A DNA stretch of 64,000 nucleotides, from NCBI RefSeq assembly GCF_009903625.1, contig NZ_CP047569.1, positions 454,001 to 518,000 of the forward strand, read 5' to 3'. The stretch comes from Microbulbifer sp. ALW1. GTDB taxonomy: Bacteria; Pseudomonadota; Gammaproteobacteria; Pseudomonadales; Cellvibrionaceae. The notes below the pieces were generated by a model. The model saw only the letters and a program-made list of their open reading frames with translations. It was not told where the DNA came from and ran no database searches. The first letter of the stretch is position 1; each line of letters opens with the position of its first letter. Made by a program: the position numbers and the translations under genes. Shown here one piece after another: positions 1 to 9,258 of this stretch.

Positions 1-7
1 CAGATCC

Positions 8-41
8 GGAAAGCAAAACAGCGAGCCCAATCGCTCGCTGT
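8..41 (-). terminator. Terminator of the metX-metW-DUF4426 operon
   Basis: A 9-bp perfect stem (positions 18-26 and 33-41) with a 6-base loop lies just past the stop of the DUF4426 gene. Read on the minus strand it is followed by a T-rich stretch, so it fits a Rho-independent terminator. Confidence 0.7.
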
Positions 42-60
42 GCATCAATGCAAACTATTC

Positions 61-510
61 TCAGTTTTTGTGCAGCTGGCGTCTGAACATCAGCTCGCGT
101 GTGCTGCCGTCAGGCAGCACCAGATCGATATTGAAGGTGAGGTTTTCTTCGTCTTCAAACCGCAGCGGCGCCAGGTAATAGACCGCGTTCTGGTCGCGGA
201 TTTCCTGGAAGTTCAGCGCGCGGGATTGCTGAATCAGATTGGTTGCATTGCCGGAAACCCCCACGCTCATGCCCTGGAGGTCGCCTTTTTTGGCCACAGA
301 AATATTGACGAAGGCGCGGTCTTTCGCGCGCACCAGATTGTATTGGCGCGCAATATCCGGGGCAATAAAGTCGCTGTTGAAGACCGTGTAAGTCACCCGG
401 TAATCACCGAAATCTTCGTGACTCTCGATCGTTTTGGCGGTCTGCGCCGCAGCCGCGACCGCCCAGAACAGCAAGGCCATGGAGATAAATACTGCGTAGA
501 GACGTTTCAC
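61..510 (-). CDS. DUF4426 family periplasmic protein
   Basis: This 149-residue protein matches the DUF4426 family, which is usually found right after metW in gammaproteobacteria. It starts with a signal peptide (hydrophobic LYAVFISMALLFWAVAAAA, then a small beta-rich domain containing YYLAPLRFEDEENL). I chose a GTG start at 510 because a strong AAAGGAGG ribosome binding site sits a few bases upstream; an in-frame ATG at 531 precedes that site and is unlikely. The molecular role is unknown. The position suggests co-transcription with metW and metX. Confidence 0.8.
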   Translation of the reverse strand: MKRLYAVFISMALLFWAVAAAAQTAKTIESHEDFGDYRVTYTVFNSDFIAPDIARQYNLVRAKDRAFVNISVAKKGDLQGMSVGVSGNATNLIQQSRALNFQEIRDQNAVYYLAPLRFEDEENLTFNIDLVLPDGSTRELMFRRQLHKN

Positions 511-620
511 GGCGTCCTCCTTTCTAGTCATTCCAGCTATCTACTCGTTCCAGATATTCGGGGCCAGCTTCTCGGATTGAGCCCTAAGCACGGCGCGTTA
601 AACCACTTTCAACCTTAATA

Positions 621-1214
621 TTAGCGAGTCAGATGGTAAATCGCCGTTTCTCCGAACAAATTCGGCAAAAGGTCCTTCAGCACCCCGGAAACCGTGGACT
701 CAGAGACTACCTGGCGGTGCAGAATCTGCCAGCCGTGCTCTTTGCACAGGACTTCAAAGTCTCTGAAAGTACAAAAGTGAATATTCGGCGTGTCGTACCA
801 TTCATATGGCAATAAGTCGGAAACCGGCATGCGCCCGGAAAATGCCAGGTGCCAACGGGCCTTCCACTGTCCGAAGTTGGGGAAGGTAATGATGCACTCA
901 CGCCCCACCCGCAGCATTTCTTCCACCACCAGATGGGGAGAACGCAACGTCTGCAACGCCTGGGTCATTACCACCGTATCGAAACTCTGGTCACCGAAAT
1001 TGGACAGCCCCTGGTCCAGGTTCTGTTCCACCACGCTGACACCGCGCTCGACACATTTCTGAATCTGATCGGGGTCAATTTCCAGGCCGTAGCCGGAAAC
1101 CTTTTTTTCTTTTGCCAACCGCTCCAGCAGTGCGCCATCACCACAGCCGAGATCCAGCACCCGGGAACGGGCGGGAATCCAGTTGTGGATGATATCGAGG
1201 TCCTTACGCATCAT
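621..1214 (-). CDS. metW: Methionine biosynthesis protein MetW
   Basis: This is a 197-residue SAM-dependent methyltransferase-fold protein. The motif [15 protein letters not shown] near residues 20-34 is the SAM-binding loop. MetW is known as the partner of MetX in homoserine acylation, although its biochemical activity is poorly defined. The start overlaps the metX stop by 4 bases (ATGA type), which indicates translational coupling. Length and sequence are typical of the family. Confidence 0.95.
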   Translation of the reverse strand: MMRKDLDIIHNWIPARSRVLDLGCGDGALLERLAKEKKVSGYGLEIDPDQIQKCVERGVSVVEQNLDQGLSNFGDQSFDTVVMTQALQTLRSPHLVVEEMLRVGRECIITFPNFGQWKARWHLAFSGRMPVSDLLPYEWYDTPNIHFCTFRDFEVLCKEHGWQILHRQVVSESTVSGVLKDLLPNLFGETAIYHLTR

Positions 1215-2410
1215 GGCTGCACCCCCTCCTTCGCTTCACCTGCCACATTGTTCATATAGGCCGCGAAGATTTTTTCGTAGCGGTCGTTGGGCAACAGGAA
1301 TGCATCGTGGCCCATGGGCGACTCCACCTCGGCGTAAGTCACCGGCACATTGGCATGCATCAGCGCATCGGCAATTTCCCGCGAGCGCTCCGGCGCAAAG
1401 CGCCAGTCGGAGGTGAAGGATACCAGCAGGAATTTACTGCGCGCATGAGAAAACGCCTTCACCGCGTCGTCGTCATACTCCCGCGCCAGGTCGAAATAAT
1501 CCAGGGCGCGGGTCATCAGAATGTAGGTATTGGGATCAAAGCTGCCGGAAAAGGAATCGCCCTGGTAGCGCAGGTAACTCTGCACCTGAAATTCCACCAG
1601 CTCTTCCACGCCCTGCTCGAAAGTGCCCGAGCGCAGCTCGCGACCAAATTTTTTGCCCAGACCATCATCCGACAGATAAGTGATATGCCCGATCATGCGC
1701 GCTACCGCCAGCCCATCGCGCGGCAGGGTTTCCGCTTCCTGATAACGGCCGTTGCGGAAATCCGGGTCCGAGGTAATCGCCTGGCGTGCGGTTTCATTGA
1801 AAGCAATATTCTGCGCAGACAACTTCATCGCCGACGCAATCACCACCGCGTGGCGCACCCGCTCGGGGTATTCCAGGGTCCAACGCATCGCCTGCATACC
1901 GCCAAGACTACCCCCCACTACCGCGGCCCACTGCTGAATACCAAGCAGGTCTGCCAGCTGCGCCTGGGAGTGCACCCAGTCCCGCGCCCGCAGCGGCGGG
2001 AAATCCGGGCCCCAGGGTTTACCGGTCGCAGGGTTGATGGACGATGGCCCGGTAGAGCCGTGACAACCACCGAGATTGTTCAGCGCCACCACGAAAAATT
2101 TGTCCGTATCGATCGGCTTGCCCGGGCCAATGTAGTGATCCCACCAGCCCGGACGCTTGTCCTCGGCCGTGTGGTAACCGGCCGCGTGATGATGCCCGGA
2201 AAGCGCATGGCAGATCAGAACGCCGTTGCTCTTGTCTGCGTTCAGAGTGCCGTAGGTTTCATACATCAGGGTGTATTCGTCCAGCACCCGGCCGCAGGCC
2301 AGTTTGAAAGGCCCGGGGAAAGTGTGGCTTTTAGGCTCGACGAGGCCAACAGAGTTGGCTGGAAATTCCGCCGCTGCGCCGGAATAGGAAGATTGCGCGT
2401 CCGTGGTCAA
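1211..2410 (-). CDS. metX: Homoserine O-acyltransferase MetX
   Basis: This 399-residue alpha/beta hydrolase-fold enzyme acylates homoserine in the first committed step of methionine synthesis. The nucleophile elbow [12 protein letters not shown] places the catalytic Ser at about residue 168, and the SPMGHDAF motif near the C terminus carries the catalytic His. The family includes acetyl- and succinyl-transferases; I cannot decide between them from the sequence alone. The reading frame starts with TTG at 2410 and the ribosome binding site is poor, so the exact start is uncertain by some residues. It forms an operon with metW and the DUF4426 gene. Confidence 0.95.
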   Translation of the reverse strand: MTTDAQSSYSGAAAEFPANSVGLVEPKSHTFPGPFKLACGRVLDEYTLMYETYGTLNADKSNGVLICHALSGHHHAAGYHTAEDKRPGWWDHYIGPGKPIDTDKFFVVALNNLGGCHGSTGPSSINPATGKPWGPDFPPLRARDWVHSQAQLADLLGIQQWAAVVGGSLGGMQAMRWTLEYPERVRHAVVIASAMKLSAQNIAFNETARQAITSDPDFRNGRYQEAETLPRDGLAVARMIGHITYLSDDGLGKKFGRELRSGTFEQGVEELVEFQVQSYLRYQGDSFSGSFDPNTYILMTRALDYFDLAREYDDDAVKAFSHARSKFLLVSFTSDWRFAPERSREIADALMHANVPVTYAEVESPMGHDAFLLPNDRYEKIFAAYMNNVAGEAKEGVQP

Positions 2411-2477
2411 AATGCTTGTGCGTGTCTGGTTGGAGGGGCGACAAGTTTACGAAAGCTGGGGGCGGGAGTACACAGCC

Positions 2478-2504
2478 CCGGGTGGCGAACAAATCGCCAC
2501 CCGG
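2478..2504 (-). terminator. Hairpin downstream of the dynamin-like gene
   Basis: An 11-bp perfect inverted repeat (2478-2488 and 2494-2504) with a 5-base loop lies between the dynamin-like gene and metX. There is no T-tract, so it may be a weak terminator or an mRNA-stabilising hairpin. Confidence 0.5.
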
Positions 2505-2512
2505 AAACGACA

Positions 2513-4480
2513 TCAAGAAATAGCAGCCGCCTTCAATGGCGTGACATTGCTCGCAACCGGTGCCGGTGCAATTGGCTGGGGAGCGGTCTGGGTCTGCTTG
2601 AGCAGATCTTCCAGTGCCGTCAGCGCGCCGTGGTTGCGCACCAGCTCTTCTTCCAGTGCGCGCAAATCCGTACGCTTGCTCTGGGTCTTCTGCTTCAGCT
2701 CCGTCAGTTTGATCAGGTGACGATTCAGCAGATGCTTCTGGTACTGCACATGCTGTTTCAGCGGTTCCAGTACCTGCTCCAGCCAGCCATCCACCGAAGA
2801 AATCATCTGGCTGTACATACGCCCCACCTCATTCGCCAGCGTTGCCACAAAGCGCTCCGTCAGGCGGTTGCGGCGCGCCAGCAGCAACTGCGGCGAGCGA
2901 CGCAACTGCGCCGCCTGGCGGTGCAGACCGCGCAGCGCCGCGCGGAACGCGTGGATATCAAAATGCTGCTCGGCAGAAATGATATTACTCAGAGTCGAAC
3001 GATCGTAAATGGCATCCACCAGACGGTTGGCCTGGTCCACTTCCCGCTCGAGATTCATCAACTGGTGCTCAACGCCGCCCATAAAGCCGTCGATGGCGCG
3101 GGCCAGGCCCAGCGGCGACCAGCGCTCGATCAGTGCGCGGCGGGTCTCATCGATCAACTGCTGCAGCTGCTGGCTGGAAACTGGTGCCAGCAGTGACGCG
3201 CGCTGGCGCGACAGCATGCGCTGACTGGATTTGAGGGTGAGCAGCTCCTGGTGACAGAATTTGTGTTGCCCCTTGGCGGTCTGGTGCAGCTGTTTGAGCT
3301 CTTCCAGCTGGTCGGGGCTGGTGGAACCGTGGCGCTTCAGGTGCTCCAGGGTTGCGCGGCCGCTGTTGAGGCGACGCTTGAGCAGGTCGCGGGTATCCGC
3401 CATCAGCGTCAGCGCCTGGTGCAGGGAGCGATGGTTGGCCACCTTGTTGCGGTGATCCAACAGGCGCTGTACCAGCAGCTGCTCAAAATCGCCGAAGCAG
3501 CTCTGCTGCAAAAGCACCGGGTCGCGCTGGGCGCGGGCAAGCAGAGCCTTCTTGGCGGATACACCCACCACGTTTTCCTGCGGCAGATCCAGCAATTTGC
3601 TGACCTCTGCGCGCATCTTCCGCAGCATCTGGCCGGCATCTTCGTCCGGGTCGTCCCACAGCACATCAATTTTGTTCAGCAGCGCCATTACCGCAGTGCC
3701 ACGATGTTCGCGCAGGGGCACCAGGTGGGTTTCCCACATATTCAGGTCGGTACCACTGACACCGGCGTCGGCAGACAGCAGGAAAGCCACCGCCTGGGCA
3801 CTGGGCAGGGTAGACAGGGTCAGTTCCGGCTCATTGCCGAGCGCATTCAGCCCCGGGGTATCAATGATGCGCAGCCCCTGGGCCAGCAGTGGGTGCGGCA
3901 GGGATATCAACGCGTAACGCCAGGCGGGGATCTGCACCAGATTGCCATTGCCATCCAGGTGGCGGCGATCAAAGCCGTAGCGGGCGGCTTCTTCCGGGGT
4001 CACCGCCTTGGTGGCGGCCACTCTCATCAGGGCGTCGCGGGTGGCATCGGCGTCGTCGGGATCGAAATCGAAATTCACCCATTTCTGCGGAATGCGGCGA
4101 AAGCTCTCCAGGCTGGTATTGGTGGCCAGGGTCTCGATAGGCAGCAGACGCACCGAAGCCTGCTCGGTACCATCGCTGAAGATTTCCGTGGGGCACATGG
4201 TGGTGCGGCCGGGGCGCGACGGCAGCAGGCGCTTGCCGTAGGTGTGGGACAGCAGTGCGTTGATCAGCTCGGTCTTGCCGCGGGAAAACTCCCCAACCAG
4301 AGCGACGGTGAACTGGTCCTCGACCAGTAGCTGGCGAGCCTGCTGGACTACCTGGCGGGCGCCGGCAGAATTCGGAAAGTGCTCCTCCAGCCAGTGGCTG
4401 AAGGTATCAAACTGGCGATCCAACGCCTTTTTCCAGTGGTCGTAATCGGCAATGTGCTTGCGCAAGGTCGCATCTTCCAT
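2513..4480 (-). CDS. Dynamin-like large GTPase
   Basis: This 655-residue protein is a bacterial dynamin-family GTPase. Visible motifs are G1 GEFSRGKT at residues 63-70, a G2-region Thr in GRTTMCPTE, G3 DTPG at 207-210 and G4 NKID at 269-272. The remaining 350 residues are rich in Leu, Gln, Glu and Arg and look like the helical stalk and assembly region; I see no clear transmembrane hairpin. Bacterial dynamins usually remodel membranes or respond to membrane stress. The gene stands alone between hairpins, so its context does not reveal a partner. Confidence 0.85.
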   Translation of the reverse strand: MEDATLRKHIADYDHWKKALDRQFDTFSHWLEEHFPNSAGARQVVQQARQLLVEDQFTVALVGEFSRGKTELINALLSHTYGKRLLPSRPGRTTMCPTEIFSDGTEQASVRLLPIETLATNTSLESFRRIPQKWVNFDFDPDDADATRDALMRVAATKAVTPEEAARYGFDRRHLDGNGNLVQIPAWRYALISLPHPLLAQGLRIIDTPGLNALGNEPELTLSTLPSAQAVAFLLSADAGVSGTDLNMWETHLVPLREHRGTAVMALLNKIDVLWDDPDEDAGQMLRKMRAEVSKLLDLPQENVVGVSAKKALLARAQRDPVLLQQSCFGDFEQLLVQRLLDHRNKVANHRSLHQALTLMADTRDLLKRRLNSGRATLEHLKRHGSTSPDQLEELKQLHQTAKGQHKFCHQELLTLKSSQRMLSRQRASLLAPVSSQQLQQLIDETRRALIERWSPLGLARAIDGFMGGVEHQLMNLEREVDQANRLVDAIYDRSTLSNIISAEQHFDIHAFRAALRGLHRQAAQLRRSPQLLLARRNRLTERFVATLANEVGRMYSQMISSVDGWLEQVLEPLKQHVQYQKHLLNRHLIKLTELKQKTQSKRTDLRALEEELVRNHGALTALEDLLKQTQTAPQPIAPAPVASNVTPLKAAAIS

Positions 4481-4626
4481 GTTATCTGTTCTTATTGTTA
4501 CTACTTACGAATTTGTGGACCATTTTCCTGCATGCAGGCGTCAAGTTAAAGCCTGCGAATGGGGTTTCGCGAACTTGGTAGGGTCGGGAAGGAAGATTCG
4601 GGAGCGACTGACAGCTAAGTCAGCGT

Positions 4627-4649
4627 GGGGGCCGGTTAATCCGACCCCC
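4627..4649 (-). terminator. Hairpin after yggT
   Basis: A GC-rich stem with one mismatch and the loop TTAAT lies just downstream of the yggT stop on the minus strand. It is probably the end of the proC-yggT transcript, although it lacks a long T-tract. Confidence 0.5.
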
Positions 4650-4657
4650 GCCAAGAC

Positions 4658-5266
4658 TCAAAACGGGATATGCCAGAAGAGGTTGTACACCAGCTGCGGC
4701 ATTTGTGCGCTCTGGGCAAAACCAAGCAGCAGCTTGTCGGCCACTGTCAGCAGGATAAAGATAAAGATGGGGCTGATATCAATCACCCCCAGGGGGGGAA
4801 TGATCTTGCGCACCGGCGCGTACAGCGGCTCCAGCAGCTGGCGCAGCAGCATCAGTGCGGGGTGGCTGCTCTGGGGTGCGACCCAGCTGACCACGATAGA
4901 AATCAGCATGCCGACAAACAGGATGGCGATCAGTGTCATCAGGCAGCCCAGCAGAGACCACAGCAGCGCGGACAAGGGGTTCAGCATGCCGGCACCGGCG
5001 AGAAAACCGGCCCCCATGATCATCACCCAGCCTACCAGCAGCGCGAGCACCAGGGACGCCATATCGATACCGAACATACCGGGAACAATCTTGCGCAGCG
5101 GACGCAGCAGCGGACTGGTGACTTTGACAATGCCCTGGGAAATGGGATTGTAGAAATCGGCGCGCCCCAACTGCAGCATAAAGCGCAGCAGTACCGCGAA
5201 CAGGAACAGTACCCCGATTGTGGCGAGAATGAATACGCCGATATTACTGAAGGTGTTGACCATCAA
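4658..5266 (-). CDS. YggT family membrane protein
   Basis: This 202-residue integral membrane protein has two YGGT repeats, each with hydrophobic segments and a conserved PLL-RPLRKIVP or LLEPLYAPVRKIIPP motif followed by a short D(M/I)(A/S)-type segment. The family is linked to proC across proteobacteria and to osmotic or membrane functions, but the mechanism is unknown. It lies 8 bases after proC and is almost certainly co-transcribed with it. Confidence 0.9.
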   Translation of the reverse strand: MMVNTFSNIGVFILATIGVLFLFAVLLRFMLQLGRADFYNPISQGIVKVTSPLLRPLRKIVPGMFGIDMASLVLALLVGWVMIMGAGFLAGAGMLNPLSALLWSLLGCLMTLIAILFVGMLISIVVSWVAPQSSHPALMLLRQLLEPLYAPVRKIIPPLGVIDISPIFIFILLTVADKLLLGFAQSAQMPQLVYNLFWHIPF

Positions 5267-5274
5267 AAGTCCTT

Positions 5275-6102
5275 TTACTTATCCAGTTCTTTCGCCATTT
5301 CTGCCGCGCGCGCGGCACAATCTGTCATCGCCTGCTCAACCAGTTGTGGCAGCCCGCCCTCCTGAAAGCGCTTGACCGCCCTCTCGGTGGTACCGTTGGG
5401 GGACATGACATTGCGCTTCAATTGCGCCACATCCACATCCGCGGCCACCGCAAGTTTCGCCGCGCCCAGAGCGGTTTGCAAGGTGAGGCGCTCGGCATCC
5501 GCGCGCGCCATACCGGCTTTTTCCGCCGCGTCGATCATCGATTCCATAAATTGAAAGTAGTAGGCCGGGCCGGAGCCGGAGACCGCGATGACCTGATCGA
5601 TTCCGGATTCCTGCTCCACCCACAGTGCAATACCCACCGCATCGGCCATCTGGGTAGCGACGGACTTATTCTCATCGGTGACGCCGGCGCCCGCGTAGAG
5701 CCCAGTCACACCGGTGCCCACCAGTGCCGGGGTATTGGGCATGGCGCGAATAACCGGTACCCCCTCCCCCAGCCAACGCTGGTAGGCAGCCAGCGGAATG
5801 CCCGCTGCCAGGGTGATGACCAGAGGTTTGCGAGCACTCACATCGGGGGCAATCGCCTCGCACAGTTCTTTCATCACCTGCGGTTTGACCGACAGCACGA
5901 TGACATCCGCATCTTTGATGGCCGCAAGGTTATCGGTACTGCCGTGCACGCCGGTGCGGTTGCAAAACTCCTTGAGCTTTTGCGCATCGCGACCGGTGGC
6001 CACAATCTTGTCTGCCGGATAGCCACTGGCGACCATGCCGCCGATTACTGCTCCGGCCATATTGCCGGCGCCGCCGATAAAGACCATTTTGGACGCTGTC
6101 AC
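5275..6102 (-). CDS. proC: Pyrroline-5-carboxylate reductase ProC
   Basis: This 275-residue enzyme makes the last step of proline synthesis, reducing pyrroline-5-carboxylate with NAD(P)H. The N-terminal Rossmann motif is FIGGAGNMAGAVIGGM. The signature region near the C terminus (NVMSPNGTTERAVKRF) matches the P5CR family. The length is typical. It is followed closely by yggT, the usual arrangement in gammaproteobacteria. Confidence 0.96.
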   Translation of the reverse strand: MTASKMVFIGGAGNMAGAVIGGMVASGYPADKIVATGRDAQKLKEFCNRTGVHGSTDNLAAIKDADVIVLSVKPQVMKELCEAIAPDVSARKPLVITLAAGIPLAAYQRWLGEGVPVIRAMPNTPALVGTGVTGLYAGAGVTDENKSVATQMADAVGIALWVEQESGIDQVIAVSGSGPAYYFQFMESMIDAAEKAGMARADAERLTLQTALGAAKLAVAADVDVAQLKRNVMSPNGTTERAVKRFQEGGLPQLVEQAMTDCAARAAEMAKELDK

Positions 6103-6302
6103 GAGTACCTCTTTTCGGAAATTTCATCGGGAAACATGGTTTTCATCCGCCAGTTTTCCACCGGATGAGAGACTCCAGCGGGCATATGGCGAATTTTTGG
6201 CGGCCAATCAACCCGATGCACGGGCACGGGCCGCCAATTGCTTGGCAGTACCGCCACCGCCTCATACCATGGGGGCGCCACAAAGAATAACAAGGAAAGC
6301 CC

Positions 6303-8399
6303 ATGAAGCTACGTTCCCCAGGCACCACCCTCCACTGGCTGGCGCTCGCACTCGGTATTGGTATTAGCGCCGGCGCCACAAGTCTCTCGTTCGCCGCAGT
6401 CGAGAGCCGCACCCTCAACAACGGCAATCTGGTTCTCGAAGACATACCGGCAATACCGGCGCGCGTCGCCGATGACCTGAATCGCTATCAGAGCGTACGC
6501 TCCGCAGGGTTTGTCGGCTGGGTCGAAGGCGCGGAGGGACTCTACGTTTCCACCCGCTTTGGCGAGGTAAACCAGTTGCACCGGGTGGACCAACCCGGTG
6601 GCGCGCGGCGCCAGTTGACGTTTTTCCAGGAACCCGTAGGGCAAGTCAGCCCGCGCCCGGCGTTTTCCGATGTAGCATTCACCATGGATGCCGGTGGCAG
6701 TGAGGACTCTCAGATATTCCTGTTCGACCCCGCCAGCGGCGAAAGCCGTATGATTTCAGACGGCGAGTCCCGCAACGGCGCACTGGTGTGGAGTGAAGAT
6801 GGCCAGTTCCTGGCGTACCAGAGCACTCGCCGCAACGGTCGCTCCAACGACCTCTGGATCACCCACTTCACCGGCAGCGGCCACACCAGCACTCTGGCGC
6901 TGGAATCACCGGACGGCAGCTGGTGGGGGCCTGCGGCCTTCAGTGCGGACAATCGCAAACTGCTGGTGCAGCAGTACATTTCCTCTACCAGCTCACTGGT
7001 ACACCTGCTCGACCTGCAAAGCGGCCAGTTGCAGTCCATCGCCGGTGACGTCGACAGCGAATCCCGTAACGAATCCCGTAACTATGCGATGGGCTTCGCC
7101 GCCGACAACAAGGGCGTCTTTTACGTAAGCGACCGCAACGGTGAGTTTGCACAGTTGTTTTATCGCGATCTCGCCAGCGGTGACGATCAGGTCGTCACCG
7201 CCGACATCCCCTGGGATGTTACCAACCTGGCCCTCAGCGCAGACAAACGTCGCGGCGCATTCAGCGTCAACGAAGACGGTATCAGCCAACTGTATTTGTT
7301 TGACCCGCGCAGCCTGCGGTACCGCAAGGTGGATTCGCTGCCCATCGGGGTGATCGGTGGCCTCGAATTCGACGCCGAGGGCGAGCGCCTGGCGCTGTCA
7401 CTCAACACCGCGAAAACGCCCACGGACACCTTTGTGCTCGACCTGCGTCGCAGCGCGCTGCGCGCCGGCGACCTGGTGCGCTGGACCTCAAGCGAGGTGG
7501 GCGGGCTGGATACCGACAAGTTCGTCGAGCCACAGCTGGTGCACTACCCCACCTTCGATCAGGTAGATGGCAAGCCGCGGCAGATTCCCGCCTTCGTTTA
7601 TCGCCCGCGCAATGCCAAGGGCAAGAGCAAGAGCAATGAAAAGGTGCCGGTGGTGATCTCCATTCACGGCGGCCCAGAGGGCCAGTACCGCCCCTATTTC
7701 AGCAGCACCTATCAGCTGTGGCTGGAAAAACTGGGCGTCGCGGTCATCGCTCCCAATGTGCGCGGCTCAGCAGGCTATGGCAAAACGTACGTAGCCCTGG
7801 ATAACGGCTTCAAACGCGAAGATTCGGTGCGGGATATTGGCGCTTTGCTGGACTGGATCGAGACACAACCGGATCTGGATGCAGATCGCGTGGCGGTGTT
7901 CGGCGGCAGTTACGGTGGCTACATGGTGCTGGCGAGCGCCATGCACTACAGCGATCGACTGCGTGCCGCTGTGGATATCGTCGGTATTTCCAACTTCGTC
8001 ACCTTCCTGGAAAACACCCGCGACTATCGCCGCGACCTGCGCCGGGTGGAATACGGGGACGAGCGCGACACGGAAATGCGCAGCTTCCTGGAGAAGATAA
8101 GCCCCAGCAACAACGTAGAGAAAATCCGCGTACCCATCTTTGTTGCACAGGGAGAGAACGATCCGCGGGTTCCCGTCAGTGAGGCGGTGCAGATAGTCGC
8201 GGCACTGCGCGATGCCGAGCAACCGGTTTGGTATATGAATGCGCTGAATGAAGGCCACGGATACCGCAAGAAAGAGAACCGCGATATCTTCGCCCAGGCC
8301 ACCGCGCTGTTCTTCTCCGAGCACCTGTTGGCCGAGCCGGTCTCCAGCTGGAAAGCCCCCACCGACAATGCCATTCAATCCGCAGAACTGAATCCGTGA
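6303..8399 (+). CDS. Secreted S9 family prolyl oligopeptidase-type peptidase
   Basis: This 698-residue protein has a signal peptide (WLALALGIGISAGATSLSFA), a beta-propeller in the first ~400 residues with TolB/WD40-like repeats such as GQFLAYQSTRRNGRSNDLW, and a C-terminal alpha/beta hydrolase domain. The catalytic triad can be placed at Ser536 (GGSYGGYM), Asp620 (GENDPRVP) and His652 (NEGHGYRK). S9 enzymes cut after Pro or act as dipeptidyl/acylaminoacyl peptidases; the exact specificity is not visible. It sits between proC and yggS, where many relatives have no gene, and is divergent from proC. Confidence 0.92.
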   Translation: MKLRSPGTTLHWLALALGIGISAGATSLSFAAVESRTLNNGNLVLEDIPAIPARVADDLNRYQSVRSAGFVGWVEGAEGLYVSTRFGEVNQLHRVDQPGGARRQLTFFQEPVGQVSPRPAFSDVAFTMDAGGSEDSQIFLFDPASGESRMISDGESRNGALVWSEDGQFLAYQSTRRNGRSNDLWITHFTGSGHTSTLALESPDGSWWGPAAFSADNRKLLVQQYISSTSSLVHLLDLQSGQLQSIAGDVDSESRNESRNYAMGFAADNKGVFYVSDRNGEFAQLFYRDLASGDDQVVTADIPWDVTNLALSADKRRGAFSVNEDGISQLYLFDPRSLRYRKVDSLPIGVIGGLEFDAEGERLALSLNTAKTPTDTFVLDLRRSALRAGDLVRWTSSEVGGLDTDKFVEPQLVHYPTFDQVDGKPRQIPAFVYRPRNAKGKSKSNEKVPVVISIHGGPEGQYRPYFSSTYQLWLEKLGVAVIAPNVRGSAGYGKTYVALDNGFKREDSVRDIGALLDWIETQPDLDADRVAVFGGSYGGYMVLASAMHYSDRLRAAVDIVGISNFVTFLENTRDYRRDLRRVEYGDERDTEMRSFLEKISPSNNVEKIRVPIFVAQGENDPRVPVSEAVQIVAALRDAEQPVWYMNALNEGHGYRKKENRDIFAQATALFFSEHLLAEPVSSWKAPTDNAIQSAELNP

Positions 8400-8463
8400 C
8401 CTAATCCGGATATCGCCCCAAAGGCGCGGCCGGGATCAGCCAATCATTACCTTGTGCTGAATC

Positions 8464-9159
8464 TCAGCCGCGCCGCCCAAAAATGTCGGTGCCGATCCGG
8501 ACAATGGTGGCACCGCTGAAAATCGCCGCTTCCATATCCCCGGACATACCCATCGACAGCGTATCCAGCGGTTGACCCGGCAGCTGTGCCTTGAGGTCTT
8601 CCAGCAAACCGGCCAGCTGTACAAACGGTGTACGCTGGTCATCCGCCGCCCCGCGGGGCGCAGGGATAGCCATCAAGCCGCGCAGCTGCAGATTGGGCAG
8701 CGCCGCCACCGCGGCGGCCAGTTCCGGCAGTTTTTCCGGGGTCACCCCCGACTTGCTGTCTTCACCGTCGATATTGACCTGCAAGCACACGTTCAGCGGT
8801 GGCATATCCGCCGGCCGCTGCTCAGACAGGCGGCGCGCAATTTTTAACCGCTCCACCGTGTGCATCCAGTGAAAGTGCGCCGCCACATCGCGGGTCTTGT
8901 TGGATTGCAGCGGACCGATGAAATGCCAGGTGATGTCGCAGTCCGCCAGTTCCGCCTGCTTGTCCAGCGCCTCCTGCAGGTAATTCTCACCAAAATGGCG
9001 CTGGCCGGCGTCATACGCCGCCCGCAGATCCGCCACCGGGCGGGTTTTGGACACCGCCAGCAAGGTGACAGAATCGGCCTGCCGGTCACAACTACGGCAG
9101 GCTGTGACAATCCGCTCAGCAACGGAATTGAGGTTTTCGGGGATAGACCCTTTGCGCAT
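8464..9159 (-). CDS. yggS: YggS family PLP homeostasis protein
   Basis: This 231-residue PLP-binding protein has an alanine racemase-like barrel fold. The PLP lysine is Lys38 in LLAVSKTRP, and the C-terminal motif LSMGMSGDMEAAI, which contacts the PLP phosphate, is present. The family (PLPBP/YggS) controls free pyridoxal phosphate levels. It is divergent from pilT, a very common arrangement in Pseudomonas-like genomes. Confidence 0.93.
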   Translation of the reverse strand: MRKGSIPENLNSVAERIVTACRSCDRQADSVTLLAVSKTRPVADLRAAYDAGQRHFGENYLQEALDKQAELADCDITWHFIGPLQSNKTRDVAAHFHWMHTVERLKIARRLSEQRPADMPPLNVCLQVNIDGEDSKSGVTPEKLPELAAAVAALPNLQLRGLMAIPAPRGAADDQRTPFVQLAGLLEDLKAQLPGQPLDTLSMGMSGDMEAAIFSGATIVRIGTDIFGRRG

Positions 9160-9258
9160 ATACTGGGACCCAAATTTTGCTCGGCGGGCATTCTATGCGC
9201 TCACAGCCCGCACGTCATATCGACAAGCATTCGTAAGAGAAGAATAAAGGGTAGCAGT

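Noticed and set aside
1211..2410. A SAM riboswitch before metX
   Set aside because: No conserved SAM riboswitch helices are seen in the leader region upstream of the TTG start.
1307..3196. A long plus-strand open frame of 629 codons over metX and the dynamin-like gene
   Set aside because: It is antisense to two well-supported genes, has Arg/Gln/His-rich composition and no domain features; it results from the high GC content.
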